Source: Peptoniphilus sp. ING2-D1G
GTDB lineage: Bacteria > Bacillota > Clostridia > Tissierellales > Peptoniphilaceae
Direction: 5' to 3'
DNA: 64,000 bases
NCBI GenBank assembly: GCA_000952975.1
Contig: LM997412.1
Location: forward strand, 868,001-932,000
Position numbers and translations under genes: made by a program. The notes below the pieces were generated by a model that saw only the letters and a list, made by a program, of their open reading frames with translations, was not told the DNA's origin and did no database searches. Position 1 is the first letter of the stretch. The number at the start of each line of letters is the position of its first letter. Below, one piece after another: positions 50,285 through 58,328 of the stretch.

Positions 50285-51514
50285 CTAATAGCAGTTCTTG
50301 ACCATAAGGTTCATCTTTATATAAAGGATAATGGCAATGAACTCTGCTACGCAAGTGAACACAATAATCAATCCAGTTTGGTTCAAATCATAAAACAGAC
50401 CCATCAAAGCCGCTCCTCCCAAGAGTGCCAAGCCGTAAGCTGTATTTAACACACCATAGCTTGTGCCGCGCTTGTTAAACGGTGTTATATCGGCAATGGC
50501 AGAGCGCATGATTGTTTCATGAATGCCCATAATAATCCCAAAAATAGTCATTCCGATAATAATAAAGATTTTCGAGTTGCTCAATGTCAGAAGCGGTAAC
50601 AGAAGTGTAATGAAGGGAATGGCCGCCAATATCAAGATGCCTCCTGTTTTCTTTCCGCTTTTCATTTTGAGCCGATCATAAGCTTTGCCAACAAGTAGCG
50701 CCACAACAGCATCGACCAGCATGGCGAACGAATACAACAGGGTGATATTTCCGTCTGACATTAATTTATTAGCTTTAAGATGGTATCCAATCGTACTGAA
50801 ATTGACAAAGCCCAACGTGCAAAAGAACGTAAAGGCCGTATAAGTCCAAAAAACTGGTTTGAGTTGTTCTTTATGTAAGTCTTTTTGTGCAATTGCTGGC
50901 AGTAGGTGATTGCGCTGAATCTTTTTATATGCATAGAAAAGGAATAACATCAAAGCAATGAAAGGTAATATAAGTAATTGATACCCCAACTGATACTCTG
51001 CAATACCGTTCTTGCCCGTTAAATAAAAGATTGCAGTAAATATCAGCGGACCCGCAAATGCTCCTATCTGGTCCAAAGCTTCCTGTAAACCAAATGCAAA
51101 ACCAACACCGACCTGATTTTCCGCAATACCTGACAAAAGCGTGTCCTTGGCTGGATTTCGCAATGCTTTTCCGATTCTTTCCATTAATATCAGCACCACA
51201 AGAATGTTCCAATTCATTGTGCCCCCCATAAAGGGGACTACCAACAGCATTCCGTATCCGATAAACATAAAAACCCAATGCTTGCCACTTTTATCTGACA
51301 TGACACCTGAAAATAGTCTCAGTGCATAACCAAGGAACTCTCCTATGCCGAATACCAGGCCGACATTAGTCGCGCTGATGCCCAGCAGACTTAAGTACTG
51401 GCTGTTAGCGCTTCTGGCTGATTCATATACTACATCACCAAGCATACTGATAATGCCAAAAATTATAATGACTAAAACAGCTGGTGTGAAACGATTTTTA
51501 ACTTGATTTCTCAT
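50285..51514 (-). CDS. MFS transporter, probably acquired
   Basis: A 409-residue major facilitator with about 12 membrane segments. The N half has GDVVYESARSANSQYL and RLFSGVMSDKSGKHWVF (the loop 2-3 MFS motif A in variant form), then ERIGKALRNPAKDTLLSG. The C half has KAYDRLKMKSGKK and ITPFNKRGTSYGVLNTAYG. The substrate is unknown; drug or metabolite efflux is possible. Base composition is clearly richer in G+C than the neighbours (many GCC, GGC and CGC triplets), and it lies alone just beyond the tRNA-Cys 3' end and its terminator, both signs of transfer. The start has a GAAGG site nine bases upstream. Confidence 0.8.
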   Translation of the reverse strand: MRNQVKNRFTPAVLVIIIFGIISMLGDVVYESARSANSQYLSLLGISATNVGLVFGIGEFLGYALRLFSGVMSDKSGKHWVFMFIGYGMLLVVPFMGGTMNWNILVVLILMERIGKALRNPAKDTLLSGIAENQVGVGFAFGLQEALDQIGAFAGPLIFTAIFYLTGKNGIAEYQLGYQLLILPFIALMLFLFYAYKKIQRNHLLPAIAQKDLHKEQLKPVFWTYTAFTFFCTLGFVNFSTIGYHLKANKLMSDGNITLLYSFAMLVDAVVALLVGKAYDRLKMKSGKKTGGILILAAIPFITLLLPLLTLSNSKIFIIIGMTIFGIIMGIHETIMRSAIADITPFNKRGTSYGVLNTAYGLALLGGAALMGLFYDLNQTGLIIVFTCVAEFIAIILYIKMNLMVKNCY

Positions 51515-51843
51515 ATTCTCATACCTTCATATTCACTCTTCTTAGTTTAATTTGTAAATTTTGCTTGCTGAACCTATTTAGCAATTGCTTAGATTTTCGC
51601 AACCCCTTTATTGCCTGCTCTTTTAATAGAGCCATTATTATCTATGACCCTATACTATAGATTTGTTGCACTCGCCAGCTATTATTCACATATTAAAAAC
51701 TGTAAAATACTGATATTATCGTTTATTCCTTTCTATTTTTTACTAAATATTTATAATGTGCATTCCTCGGTGGCTTTAAATCCATTCCAAAGAAAAAAAC
51801 AGCCGTCGATATAGCAAACTATATCAACGGCTATGTTCTAAGT
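51515..51843. other. Leader region of the MFS gene
   Basis: No firm gene. On the minus strand a 38-codon open frame (51635-51519, very basic, LRKSKQLLNRFSKQN...) runs up to the MFS leader but has no clear ribosome site, so it may be a decayed remnant or leader peptide. The tRNA terminator lies at 51802-51832. Confidence 0.4.
51802..51832 (-). terminator. Terminator after tRNA-Cys
   Basis: GCCGTCGATATAG and CTATATCAACGGC form a 12-pair stem with one mismatch and a CAAA loop, followed on the minus strand by seven T. Confidence 0.85.
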
Positions 51844-51917
51844 TGGAGGCGACAACCAGATTTGAACTGGTGATAAGGGTGTTGCAGACCCGCGCCTTAC
51901 CACTTGGCTATGTCGCC
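51844..51917 (-). tRNA. tRNA-Cys (anticodon GCA)
   Basis: A 74-base cloverleaf with acceptor GGCGACA/TGTCGCC, anticodon loop CTGCAAC, and encoded CCA. Its 3' end faces the MFS region. Confidence 0.95.
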
Positions 51918-51921
51918 ATTT

Positions 51922-51999
51922 TGGGGTGGATAGTGGGATTCGAACCCACGACCTCAAGAGCCACAATCTTGCGCCATAACCAACTAGGCCATACCCACC
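51922..51999 (-). tRNA. tRNA-His (anticodon GTG)
   Basis: A 78-base cloverleaf with the extra 5' G of tRNA-His paired to C73, acceptor GTGGGTA/TATCCAC, anticodon loop TTGTGGC, and encoded CCA. Four bases upstream of tRNA-Cys, so the two are co-transcribed. Confidence 0.95.
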
Positions 52000-52065
52000 A
52001 CAATATCGACTTTATTTATGTTAACAAAAATTTACATTATAGTCAAGAGTATTTTTGCTCCTATA

Positions 52066-53367
52066 TCATTTGATATATTTTATTATAAACTTTCTAAATT
52101 TTTCTAAAGCTTTACTTCTATGACTCATTCGGTTTTTTTCTTCATCAGTCATTTCTCCGAAGGTTTTATTGTATCCCTTGGGAACGAATATATTGTCATA
52201 GCCAAATCCATTCTCGCCTTTTTCCTCTTCGGCGATTTCTCCTTCACAAATTCCCTCGAAATAGTGTTCCTGATCCTCTTCGTCTATATAAACTAAAATA
52301 GTTTTGAAATGAGCCTTTCTATTATCAACATTTTCCAAGTTTTCAAGCAGTTTCTTTCTATTGGCCCTATCATCGTGGCTTAAACTGTATCTTGCAGAAT
52401 GAACTCCCGGTTCTCCTCCAAGATAATCTACAAATAATCCGGAATCATCTGCAATTACCGGCATATTTATTTCTTTTTTTATCGATACAGCTTTTGTTTT
52501 TGCGTTTTCTTCAAGAGTATTAAACTTTTCATCAATTTCCATCCCGCCAAATCCGGCTTGCTTTTTTGAAACCACATCTACCGGAATATCAATCAAGAGT
52601 TCTTTTATTTCATTTATTTTATTGATGTTATCACTTGATAACACTATTTTCTTTCGCAAAGGAAGTACTTTTTCATAAAGATCGAATATAGTTCTTATCC
52701 CATTTTCTCCAAGAGCTAATAATTCATATAAATCGGATTTTTTCATCGGTGTTTTTTCTGATGTGCCTTGTATTTCAATTATTTCAAATTTATCATTCAT
52801 AACTAAATTTAAATCTACATCAGCTGAAAAATCTTCTTGATAATCTAAGTCTAAAAGCTTGATTCCTTTGAGCATTCCAAGGCTTATAGCCCCGATTTTG
52901 CACATTATGGGATTTTCGTCTATAAGTTTATCTTCTATGGCTTTATTTACCGCGAGCACAAGAGCTGCATAAGCTCCGTTTATACTGGCGGTTCTTGTGC
53001 CGCCATCTGCAGATATTACATCGCAGTCTATCCATATTGTTTTTTCCTCTAATTTGGATAAATCTACACAAGCTCTCAAACTTCTTCCTATTAATCTTTG
53101 AATTTCTTGACTTCGCCCGTCTATTTTTCCCTTGGATATATCTCTTACCTTTCTGGTTTTCGTTGCTCCGGGAAGCATTGAGTACTCGCACGAAAGCCAT
53201 CCTATCCCCTTTCCCTTTAAAAAATACGGAACTTTATCTTCTATCATAGCTGTACATATCACTTTCGTGTTTCCAAATTCAACTAATACTGAGCCTTCCG
53301 GATTGGATGTGTAGTTTAAGTTCATTTTTATTTCTCTAATTTCATCATTTTGTCTGTTTATTCTCAT
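52066..53367 (-). CDS. rph-rdgB: Fused ribonuclease PH and XTP/dITP diphosphatase
   Basis: A 433-residue two-enzyme protein. The start is the ATG at 53365-53367 with GGAGG before it. Residues about 1-235 are RNase PH, the phosphorolytic tRNA 3'-end trimming enzyme (YSMLPGATKTRK, GRSQEIQRLIGRSLRA, DCDVISADGGTRTASINGAYAAL). Residues about 240-433 are RdgB/Ham1, which removes inosine and xanthosine triphosphates (KIVLSSDNINKINEIKELL, MPVIADDSGLFVDYLGGEPGVHSARYS, GFGYDNIFVPKGYNKTFGEM). Both active sites look intact and no stop or frame change separates them. Adjacent separate rph and rdgB genes are common in Firmicutes, so the fusion is a natural merger. Confidence 0.95.
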   Translation of the reverse strand: MRINRQNDEIREIKMNLNYTSNPEGSVLVEFGNTKVICTAMIEDKVPYFLKGKGIGWLSCEYSMLPGATKTRKVRDISKGKIDGRSQEIQRLIGRSLRACVDLSKLEEKTIWIDCDVISADGGTRTASINGAYAALVLAVNKAIEDKLIDENPIMCKIGAISLGMLKGIKLLDLDYQEDFSADVDLNLVMNDKFEIIEIQGTSEKTPMKKSDLYELLALGENGIRTIFDLYEKVLPLRKKIVLSSDNINKINEIKELLIDIPVDVVSKKQAGFGGMEIDEKFNTLEENAKTKAVSIKKEINMPVIADDSGLFVDYLGGEPGVHSARYSLSHDDRANRKKLLENLENVDNRKAHFKTILVYIDEEDQEHYFEGICEGEIAEEEKGENGFGYDNIFVPKGYNKTFGEMTDEEKNRMSHRSKALEKFRKFIIKYIK

Positions 53368-53385
53368 GAAATCCTCCAAAAACAA

Positions 53386-53434
53386 GAACCCCACCCTTTC
53401 ACGATACTTCACATCGGGTGGGTTCCAAGGAACC
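53386..53434 (-). promoter_or_regulatory. Two overlapping hairpins before rph-rdgB (terminator or attenuator)
   Basis: GAACCCCACCC (53386-53396) pairs with GGGTGGGTTC (53416-53425), 10 pairs with one bulged C, and on the minus strand TTGTTTTT follows, so it can terminate amidase transcripts. GGTTCC (53421-53426) can instead pair with GGAACC (53429-53434) in a short hairpin that shares bases with the first. The two are mutually exclusive. Confidence 0.6.
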
Positions 53435-53470
53435 TTGTTGTTTCACAATAAAAGAAGTTGAATACCTCTT

Positions 53471-54868
53471 TTACATTTCAACATATTCATTTACATAATT
53501 ATTTATGCCCTTGTATATTCCCTCTGCCAACTTTTCAAGATATTCATCGTCTATTATATATTCATAATCATCAGGATTCGACATGAATCCCAATTCTACA
53601 ATTGCAGAAACGCATTTAGTTTTATTTAAAACCACTAAATCAGGTCTGTTCTTTATTCCTCTGCTTACTGCTCCTGTTTCAGCAATTAAAGATTTTAATA
53701 AAGCTGATGCAAAATGCTTTTGTTCAGTTTCTTTTATCTCTACATTTCTTTCATTTGCATACAGAACTTCTATTCCCTTTGCTTCTCTGTTTTCAGTGGA
53801 ATTAAAGTGTATGGAAATAAATAATTCAAAATCTTGATTATTAGCAATATTGGCTCTGTCCAACAGCTTTACATATTCATCTTCATCCCTGGTCATGGCA
53901 ACTTCATAGGGACTTGATGACAGCTTGGATTCAAGCATTTTTGCAACCTTTAAATTCAAAGTCTTTTCCTGTAACCCCGATTCCACAAGAGCTCCACTGT
54001 CGGTGCCTCCATGTCCCGGATCTATCAATATAGAAACCTTGCCTATTGGCTTTATTTTTTTATTGATAACTCTTTCTTCCTTTTCTTCAAAATCAATGCT
54101 CAACCCTGCGGCTTTGTATTGTTCCTTTTCAGATTTGGACTTGATTTCGTTCATTTCTTTTTTTTCTATATTAGAAACAAAAGTTCCGTTTGACAATGCA
54201 CTGGTTTTAATGGGTTCTGATTTTTTTGTAATTTCATTATTATTATCAATGATTGCATTTTTATTATCTTCAGTGGAGTTGGTGCTGGTCGTTATTGATG
54301 CAACTTTCAATTCAGTTTTTTTGGGTTCTTCAGTTTTTTGTACATTTAAATTCTCTGAAGATTTCAATTCTTTCATTTTGCCCTTATCTGAATAAACACC
54401 GGCTGTTTGTGAATCATTATCCCATGAAACTTCATATCCTAAAGTTTCAGTCAAGAATCTGAGAGGAACCATGGTTTTTGTCTCATTTTTAGGTTCTTTA
54501 TAGGAAGTGAGTCTTGGAATTGAAGCATCATCTATCTTCTTTTTTTCACCGTTGATATACACTATATTTGAGTCTATTTTTAGCATTATTTTTTTGTCTT
54601 TATGATCAATGGTTACATTCTTTAATTTATCATTCCATGTAACTTTTGCACCTAAGCTTTCAACGATTTCTCTAATTGGAACGAATGTCTTTGAGTTTTG
54701 CGAATAAGGCTTAAAGTCACATTCCAGTTTTTTGCCGTCGATTATAACATTTACCTCATATACTTTTGTGTTTTTATCGTTAATATCTACATAAAAATCC
54801 GAAGCTGCATAGGTTTTGCTGCTAAATAAAATTAAAAGCATTATTAAAAATAAAGTTGTATTTTTCAT
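53471..54868 (-). CDS. N-acetylmuramoyl-L-alanine amidase with CuAO-N domain
   Basis: A 465-residue exported cell-wall amidase. Signal peptide about 1-22 (ends KTYAA). A CuAO-N pair at about 30-155 (NSKTFVPIREIVESLGAKVTW, ETKTMVPLRFLTETLGYEVSW) probably anchors it to the wall. A Ser/Thr/Lys linker covers about 160-270. The amidase_3 domain at about 275-460 carries the zinc ligands in LIDPGHGGTDSGA, the following Glu in GLQEKTLN, SIHFNS, and the catalytic Glu in VELGFMSNPDDY. It cuts the stem peptide from MurNAc. It has its own promoter (54889-54917). Confidence 0.93.
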   Translation of the reverse strand: MKNTTLFLIMLLILFSSKTYAASDFYVDINDKNTKVYEVNVIIDGKKLECDFKPYSQNSKTFVPIREIVESLGAKVTWNDKLKNVTIDHKDKKIMLKIDSNIVYINGEKKKIDDASIPRLTSYKEPKNETKTMVPLRFLTETLGYEVSWDNDSQTAGVYSDKGKMKELKSSENLNVQKTEEPKKTELKVASITTSTNSTEDNKNAIIDNNNEITKKSEPIKTSALSNGTFVSNIEKKEMNEIKSKSEKEQYKAAGLSIDFEEKEERVINKKIKPIGKVSILIDPGHGGTDSGALVESGLQEKTLNLKVAKMLESKLSSSPYEVAMTRDEDEYVKLLDRANIANNQDFELFISIHFNSTENREAKGIEVLYANERNVEIKETEQKHFASALLKSLIAETGAVSRGIKNRPDLVVLNKTKCVSAIVELGFMSNPDDYEYIIDDEYLEKLAEGIYKGINNYVNEYVEM

Positions 54869-54888
54869 ACTCCCTCCTAACCATTACA

Positions 54889-54917
54889 GTTTACAATATT
54901 AACAAAATTATGTCAAA
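54889..54917 (-). promoter_or_regulatory. Predicted promoter of the amidase gene
   Basis: TTGACA (54912-54917) and TAAACT (54889-54894) on the minus strand, 17-base spacer, just after the AIR-synthase-like gene. Confidence 0.5.
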
Positions 54918-54921
54918 TTAA

Positions 54922-55908
54922 TTACAAAACTCTATAGAGTTCATCGGAAGAAATTTCGGATAAGACTCTTTCGCCTTCTTGAGACACTACTGTTAAATTT
55001 TCACCCTCTCGTACCTTTCCGATTTTTGTGACCAATATTCCCTTTGATTTACATTCCTCTTTGAATGCATTGAAATTTTTTTCCGGCATTATAAATATCA
55101 TACTGCCTGAAGAAATGAGTCTATATACATCCAACTTAAAGTAGTCGGCGATTTTTAAAGCTGAATCCTTAACAGGGATGTCTTCTTTATTTATTACAAT
55201 ATTTTTTCCAATCAACTTGCAGGTCTCCGTTAAAGCTCCATATATTCCTCCCTCTGTGATATCATGCATGTGCTTTACTCCATATTTGACCGCAATTTCA
55301 GCCTCTTCCAGCACAGAGAGTAAATTAATTGAATGTTCCAGTTCCTCTATTTCAATTTCAGTTAAAAATTTTTTAAGCTCCTTTTTTTTGCTGTTGTAAA
55401 TAATTGAGCTTCCTTCTATGGCTATGTACTTGGAAATTGCTACTATATCGTCTTTATCTATCTTTGTGTGGTCAAGTAAATTGTCTTTTTTTACTCTCCC
55501 TATCGCTGTGGCGGTAATTATGATTTTGTTGACCGCATCAGTTACCTCTGTATGACCTCCTATAATGTCTAAGTTCAACTTATTACACTCTTCATTTGCT
55601 TCAATGACTATCTCATTTAGCTGCTCTAAACTTGAATCCGGCGGAATTAGTACACTTAGCAATATACCCACCGGTTCCGCTCCTTGACAGGCAATATCAT
55701 TAGTAGCTACATTTATAGACAATATTCCTAAGTTTTTATCTGCTCCTGTGATTGGATCTGTGGAGGCAACTATTAAATCACTCTCAAAATCCATTACAGA
55801 GGTATCTGCCCCTATTCCTCCACCGCGAATAACTTCTTTTCTCTTCAAATCTATATTTTTAAAGATGTAGTTGTTTAATTGTTCATTTGTTAATTTACCT
55901 ATTTCCAT
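54922..55908 (-). CDS. AIR synthase-related (HypE/ThiL-like) protein
   Basis: A 328-residue cytosolic protein of the PurM/HypE/ThiL fold. The N-terminal half has VIRGGGIGADTSVMDFESDLIVASTDPITG and NVATNDIACQGAEPVGILLSVLIPP, with IIGGHTEVTD; the C-terminal half has HDITEGGIYGALTETCKLIGK. True HypE ends in a reactive PRIC-type Cys; this protein ends ELYRVL, so it is not a standard hydrogenase maturase, and no other hyp genes are present. It is probably an ATP-binding enzyme of unknown substrate. It begins 2 bases after the PilMN-like gene, so it is co-transcribed with the pilus genes. Confidence 0.8.
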   Translation of the reverse strand: MEIGKLTNEQLNNYIFKNIDLKRKEVIRGGGIGADTSVMDFESDLIVASTDPITGADKNLGILSINVATNDIACQGAEPVGILLSVLIPPDSSLEQLNEIVIEANEECNKLNLDIIGGHTEVTDAVNKIIITATAIGRVKKDNLLDHTKIDKDDIVAISKYIAIEGSSIIYNSKKKELKKFLTEIEIEELEHSINLLSVLEEAEIAVKYGVKHMHDITEGGIYGALTETCKLIGKNIVINKEDIPVKDSALKIADYFKLDVYRLISSGSMIFIMPEKNFNAFKEECKSKGILVTKIGKVREGENLTVVSQEGERVLSEISSDELYRVL

Positions 55909-55910
55909 CT

Positions 55911-57257
55911 TTACTCCCCAACTTTTACCTCTATCTTGAAATTCAATAAATTATTTTCAATCTCATTGTTTATTATTTTTGACTCATAGTCAATCTTTTT
56001 TATTATGTCGTCTACTGCTTTCTTAGATTTAGAAATACCGTTTATATACAGTACTCCATTTCTATAATCGTAACTGGTGAAAAGCAAATCATCACTTTCA
56101 AATGATTCAAGTTCTATGAATAAATTTTCAAAATTTTTATTATTTTTTATTTTTTCCTTTATCGCTTTTTCTTCTTTTTGTTTTTCTAAAAGAAGTTTAT
56201 TGTCCTCTTTCAGCTTTTCAATATTTGTGTTTTCTATTTGTATTTGTAAGTCTTCGTGTTCTTTATTTAAAGTGGCCACCTCGCGTTCTTTGTCCTCTAA
56301 TATTCCGTTTAAATAAAAATATATAAAAGAGTTCAATATTAAAAATATAATAAAAAAATATAATATATTCTTGTTTTTTTGCTTTTTTTTCTCTATAAAA
56401 TTAAATTTTTCATTGAAATCGATATCTCTTATGCCTATATCAAATCGCTTTGCGCTTGTGTCTACAAATTCACTTATGTATTTCCTCGTAATATCAAAAA
56501 GTGCATTTCCAAAAAAAGTAGCAGTCCCTTTTTTCAACGTATTTGCTACTAATATGGTCTTTTCATAGAGTATTATGCCGGATTTTTCTGTTACCTTCAG
56601 CTTAATGTCATCTGCAATTTCATAATATTTTCCATCCAATATATTTAATAGACTATAATATTCAAGGTTGAATTCCTCAAGCAGATTTTTAAATTCATTT
56701 ATGTATAGAAGCTTTACTCTGTCACTGTTTAATATACATATATTGCTGAGTCCGAAAAAAACTATGTTTTCGTCTTTCTTTAATTTAAAGACATCTCTTA
56801 TGGAGTAAATTCCCAATAGATTTTTATTTAGCCTTTCAAATATTTCTATGTAATCTCTGATGATTTTTTTCTCTATAAGTCTTACTTCTACAAGATATCC
56901 TTGCCCGGACTCAACATAATCGTATTTTGTTTTATAATTGTCGATATCCACAGGAAGTAAACCTTCTAATTCATAATAAACCATTGAATCAATATCTTCT
57001 TTTTTTATTTTAGGAATGGATATCTCATAGCTCAAAAACTTTGTTGATGGACTGATTATAATGAAATTCTCCATGGAATTATTTTCAAAAAACTTTTTAA
57101 AAATATAAAATAAATTGTTCTTATCAATTATTTCAAAATCTTCTATTATGGTTTTAGGAACTTCGAATTCTATGTCCTTGTCCTTTGCAAGAATCTTTAT
57201 TGACAAATCTCCAACTATTACAATATTTATATTTTCAAGTCTTTTCACCGAACTCAT
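55911..57257 (-). CDS. PilM-PilN-like fused pilus assembly protein
   Basis: A 448-residue protein. The ATG at 57255-57257 overlaps the prepilin peptidase stop (ATGA) and has a GGAGTG site. Residues about 1-290 resemble the actin-like PilM/GspL cytoplasmic fold (SYEISIPKIKKEDIDSMVYYELEGLLPVDIDNY). A single membrane helix lies at about 301-317 (ILYFFIIFLILNSFIYFYL). A coiled coil covers about 320-375. The last 75 residues look like the PilN outer domain (DDLLFTSYDYRNGVLYINGISKSKKAVDDIIKKI). So it combines parts usually made from separate pilM and pilN genes. Assignment rests on context and architecture because the sequence is divergent. Confidence 0.72.
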   Translation of the reverse strand: MSSVKRLENINIVIVGDLSIKILAKDKDIEFEVPKTIIEDFEIIDKNNLFYIFKKFFENNSMENFIIISPSTKFLSYEISIPKIKKEDIDSMVYYELEGLLPVDIDNYKTKYDYVESGQGYLVEVRLIEKKIIRDYIEIFERLNKNLLGIYSIRDVFKLKKDENIVFFGLSNICILNSDRVKLLYINEFKNLLEEFNLEYYSLLNILDGKYYEIADDIKLKVTEKSGIILYEKTILVANTLKKGTATFFGNALFDITRKYISEFVDTSAKRFDIGIRDIDFNEKFNFIEKKKQKNKNILYFFIIFLILNSFIYFYLNGILEDKEREVATLNKEHEDLQIQIENTNIEKLKEDNKLLLEKQKEEKAIKEKIKNNKNFENLFIELESFESDDLLFTSYDYRNGVLYINGISKSKKAVDDIIKKIDYESKIINNEIENNLLNFKIEVKVGE

Positions 57258-57952
57258 AACATCACTCCGAATATACTTATGGCTATATAAGGACAAAATG
57301 CAATGTCATCCTTAAAATTTTTCCTTTTTAAAAGAATAAAAACTATGCTACATACTGCCGCCAATACAAAAGTATTTCTAAATACAACAAAAGCACTTGA
57401 TAAACCCTTTGCAAAAAAACCTGATACAGCTCCTATCAATACATCAGCTTCTCCCATAGCTCCGCTTAATTTATATATGGAATAATAAACAATTAATAAT
57501 AAAATCATACTTACAAAGGCAACCATTAAATCCAACTTATAAATCAAATTATACACTAACTCTAAAATAAATAATAAAAATATGTCAGCGGTATATACTT
57601 CCCTATGTTTCAAATCCGTAAAAGAAATAATAAGCAGTATAATCGACTGGATAGCTCTTATTAAAAACCTGGTGGAAATATCATATTTTAAATAGAGAAG
57701 ATAAAATACAAGGGCTGTAGTTACCTCGTAAATTGGAATTATAAAAGGTATTTTCTCTTTACAATTCATGCACCTTCCGCGCAATAAAAAATAGGAAATA
57801 ATAGGTACATTTAAGTATAGCGGTATGGTGTAGCTGCAACTCTCACATCTTGATCTGCCTAATATAAAATCTTTGATGTTCTCTCTTCTATGTATGAAAA
57901 CCCCCATTAAAGATCCAATGAAAGCTCCCATAACGAAAACAACAAAATTCAT
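57254..57952 (-). CDS. pilD: Prepilin peptidase (A24 family)
   Basis: A 232-residue polytopic membrane aspartic protease that cleaves and may methylate prepilins. The ATG sharing a base with the prepilin stop is chosen. Zinc-type cysteines C36-x2-C39 and C61-x2-C64 are present in the N-terminal loop. The catalytic aspartates are in SFTDLKHREV and GEADVLIG (usual GxGD reads GEAD). About seven membrane helices. Encoded directly after its likely substrate. Confidence 0.9.
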   Translation of the reverse strand: MNFVVFVMGAFIGSLMGVFIHRRENIKDFILGRSRCESCSYTIPLYLNVPIISYFLLRGRCMNCKEKIPFIIPIYEVTTALVFYLLYLKYDISTRFLIRAIQSIILLIISFTDLKHREVYTADIFLLFILELVYNLIYKLDLMVAFVSMILLLIVYYSIYKLSGAMGEADVLIGAVSGFFAKGLSSAFVVFRNTFVLAAVCSIVFILLKRKNFKDDIAFCPYIAISIFGVML

Positions 57953-58320
57953 CAATCCTCTCCTGTCAAAACCAATTTATCCCCTTCTACTTTAAGCATT
58001 CCCGGTGTGACTTTTATTTGCTGATTTTCACCTAAGGTGATTGTAAAATCGTCTTTTGTATAAGCCTTTGCCGGTTTTGGAGTTTTCCCTTCAAAATAAC
58101 CTTCTAAATCCTTCATGCTAACGGAAGTTGCATTTTCATTTTCCATAAGGTAAAGTATCGCGGCGTTTTTAATTTCCTTTACATTGACATTATGTGCAGC
58201 TGCCTGTGCACTTAAATTTGATTTTGTAAATCTCGGTATTGCTACTGATACCAATATTAAAATAATTGCAATTACAATGACAAGTTCTACTAATGTAAAT
58301 GCTTTAATTTTTCTTTTCAT
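57952..58320 (-). CDS. Type IV prepilin-like protein
   Basis: A 122-residue prepilin. The leader MKRKIKA is followed by FTLVELVIVIAIILILVSVAIP, with Glu5 of the mature N terminus. The residue before the cleavage site is Ala instead of the usual Gly. The globular part is small (about 90 residues) and Lys/Glu-rich, without Cys. It resembles GspG/PilA or ComGC-type major subunits. The only prepilin in the window. Confidence 0.88.
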   Translation of the reverse strand: MKRKIKAFTLVELVIVIAIILILVSVAIPRFTKSNLSAQAAAHNVNVKEIKNAAILYLMENENATSVSMKDLEGYFEGKTPKPAKAYTKDDFTITLGENQQIKVTPGMLKVEGDKLVLTGED

Positions 58321-58328
58321 AAATCACC

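Noticed and set aside
50151-50354. 67-codon minus-strand frame overlapping the end of the MFS gene
   Set aside because: No ribosome site, out of frame with and overlapping a real gene, composition not protein-like.
50101-51843. Attachment-site repeats for an integrated element at tRNA-Cys
   Set aside because: I looked for a copy of the tRNA 3' end on the far side of the MFS gene and saw none, and there is no integrase or transposase.
54922-55908. Calling this gene hypE
   Set aside because: The C-terminal reactive Cys is missing and no other hydrogenase maturation genes are nearby.
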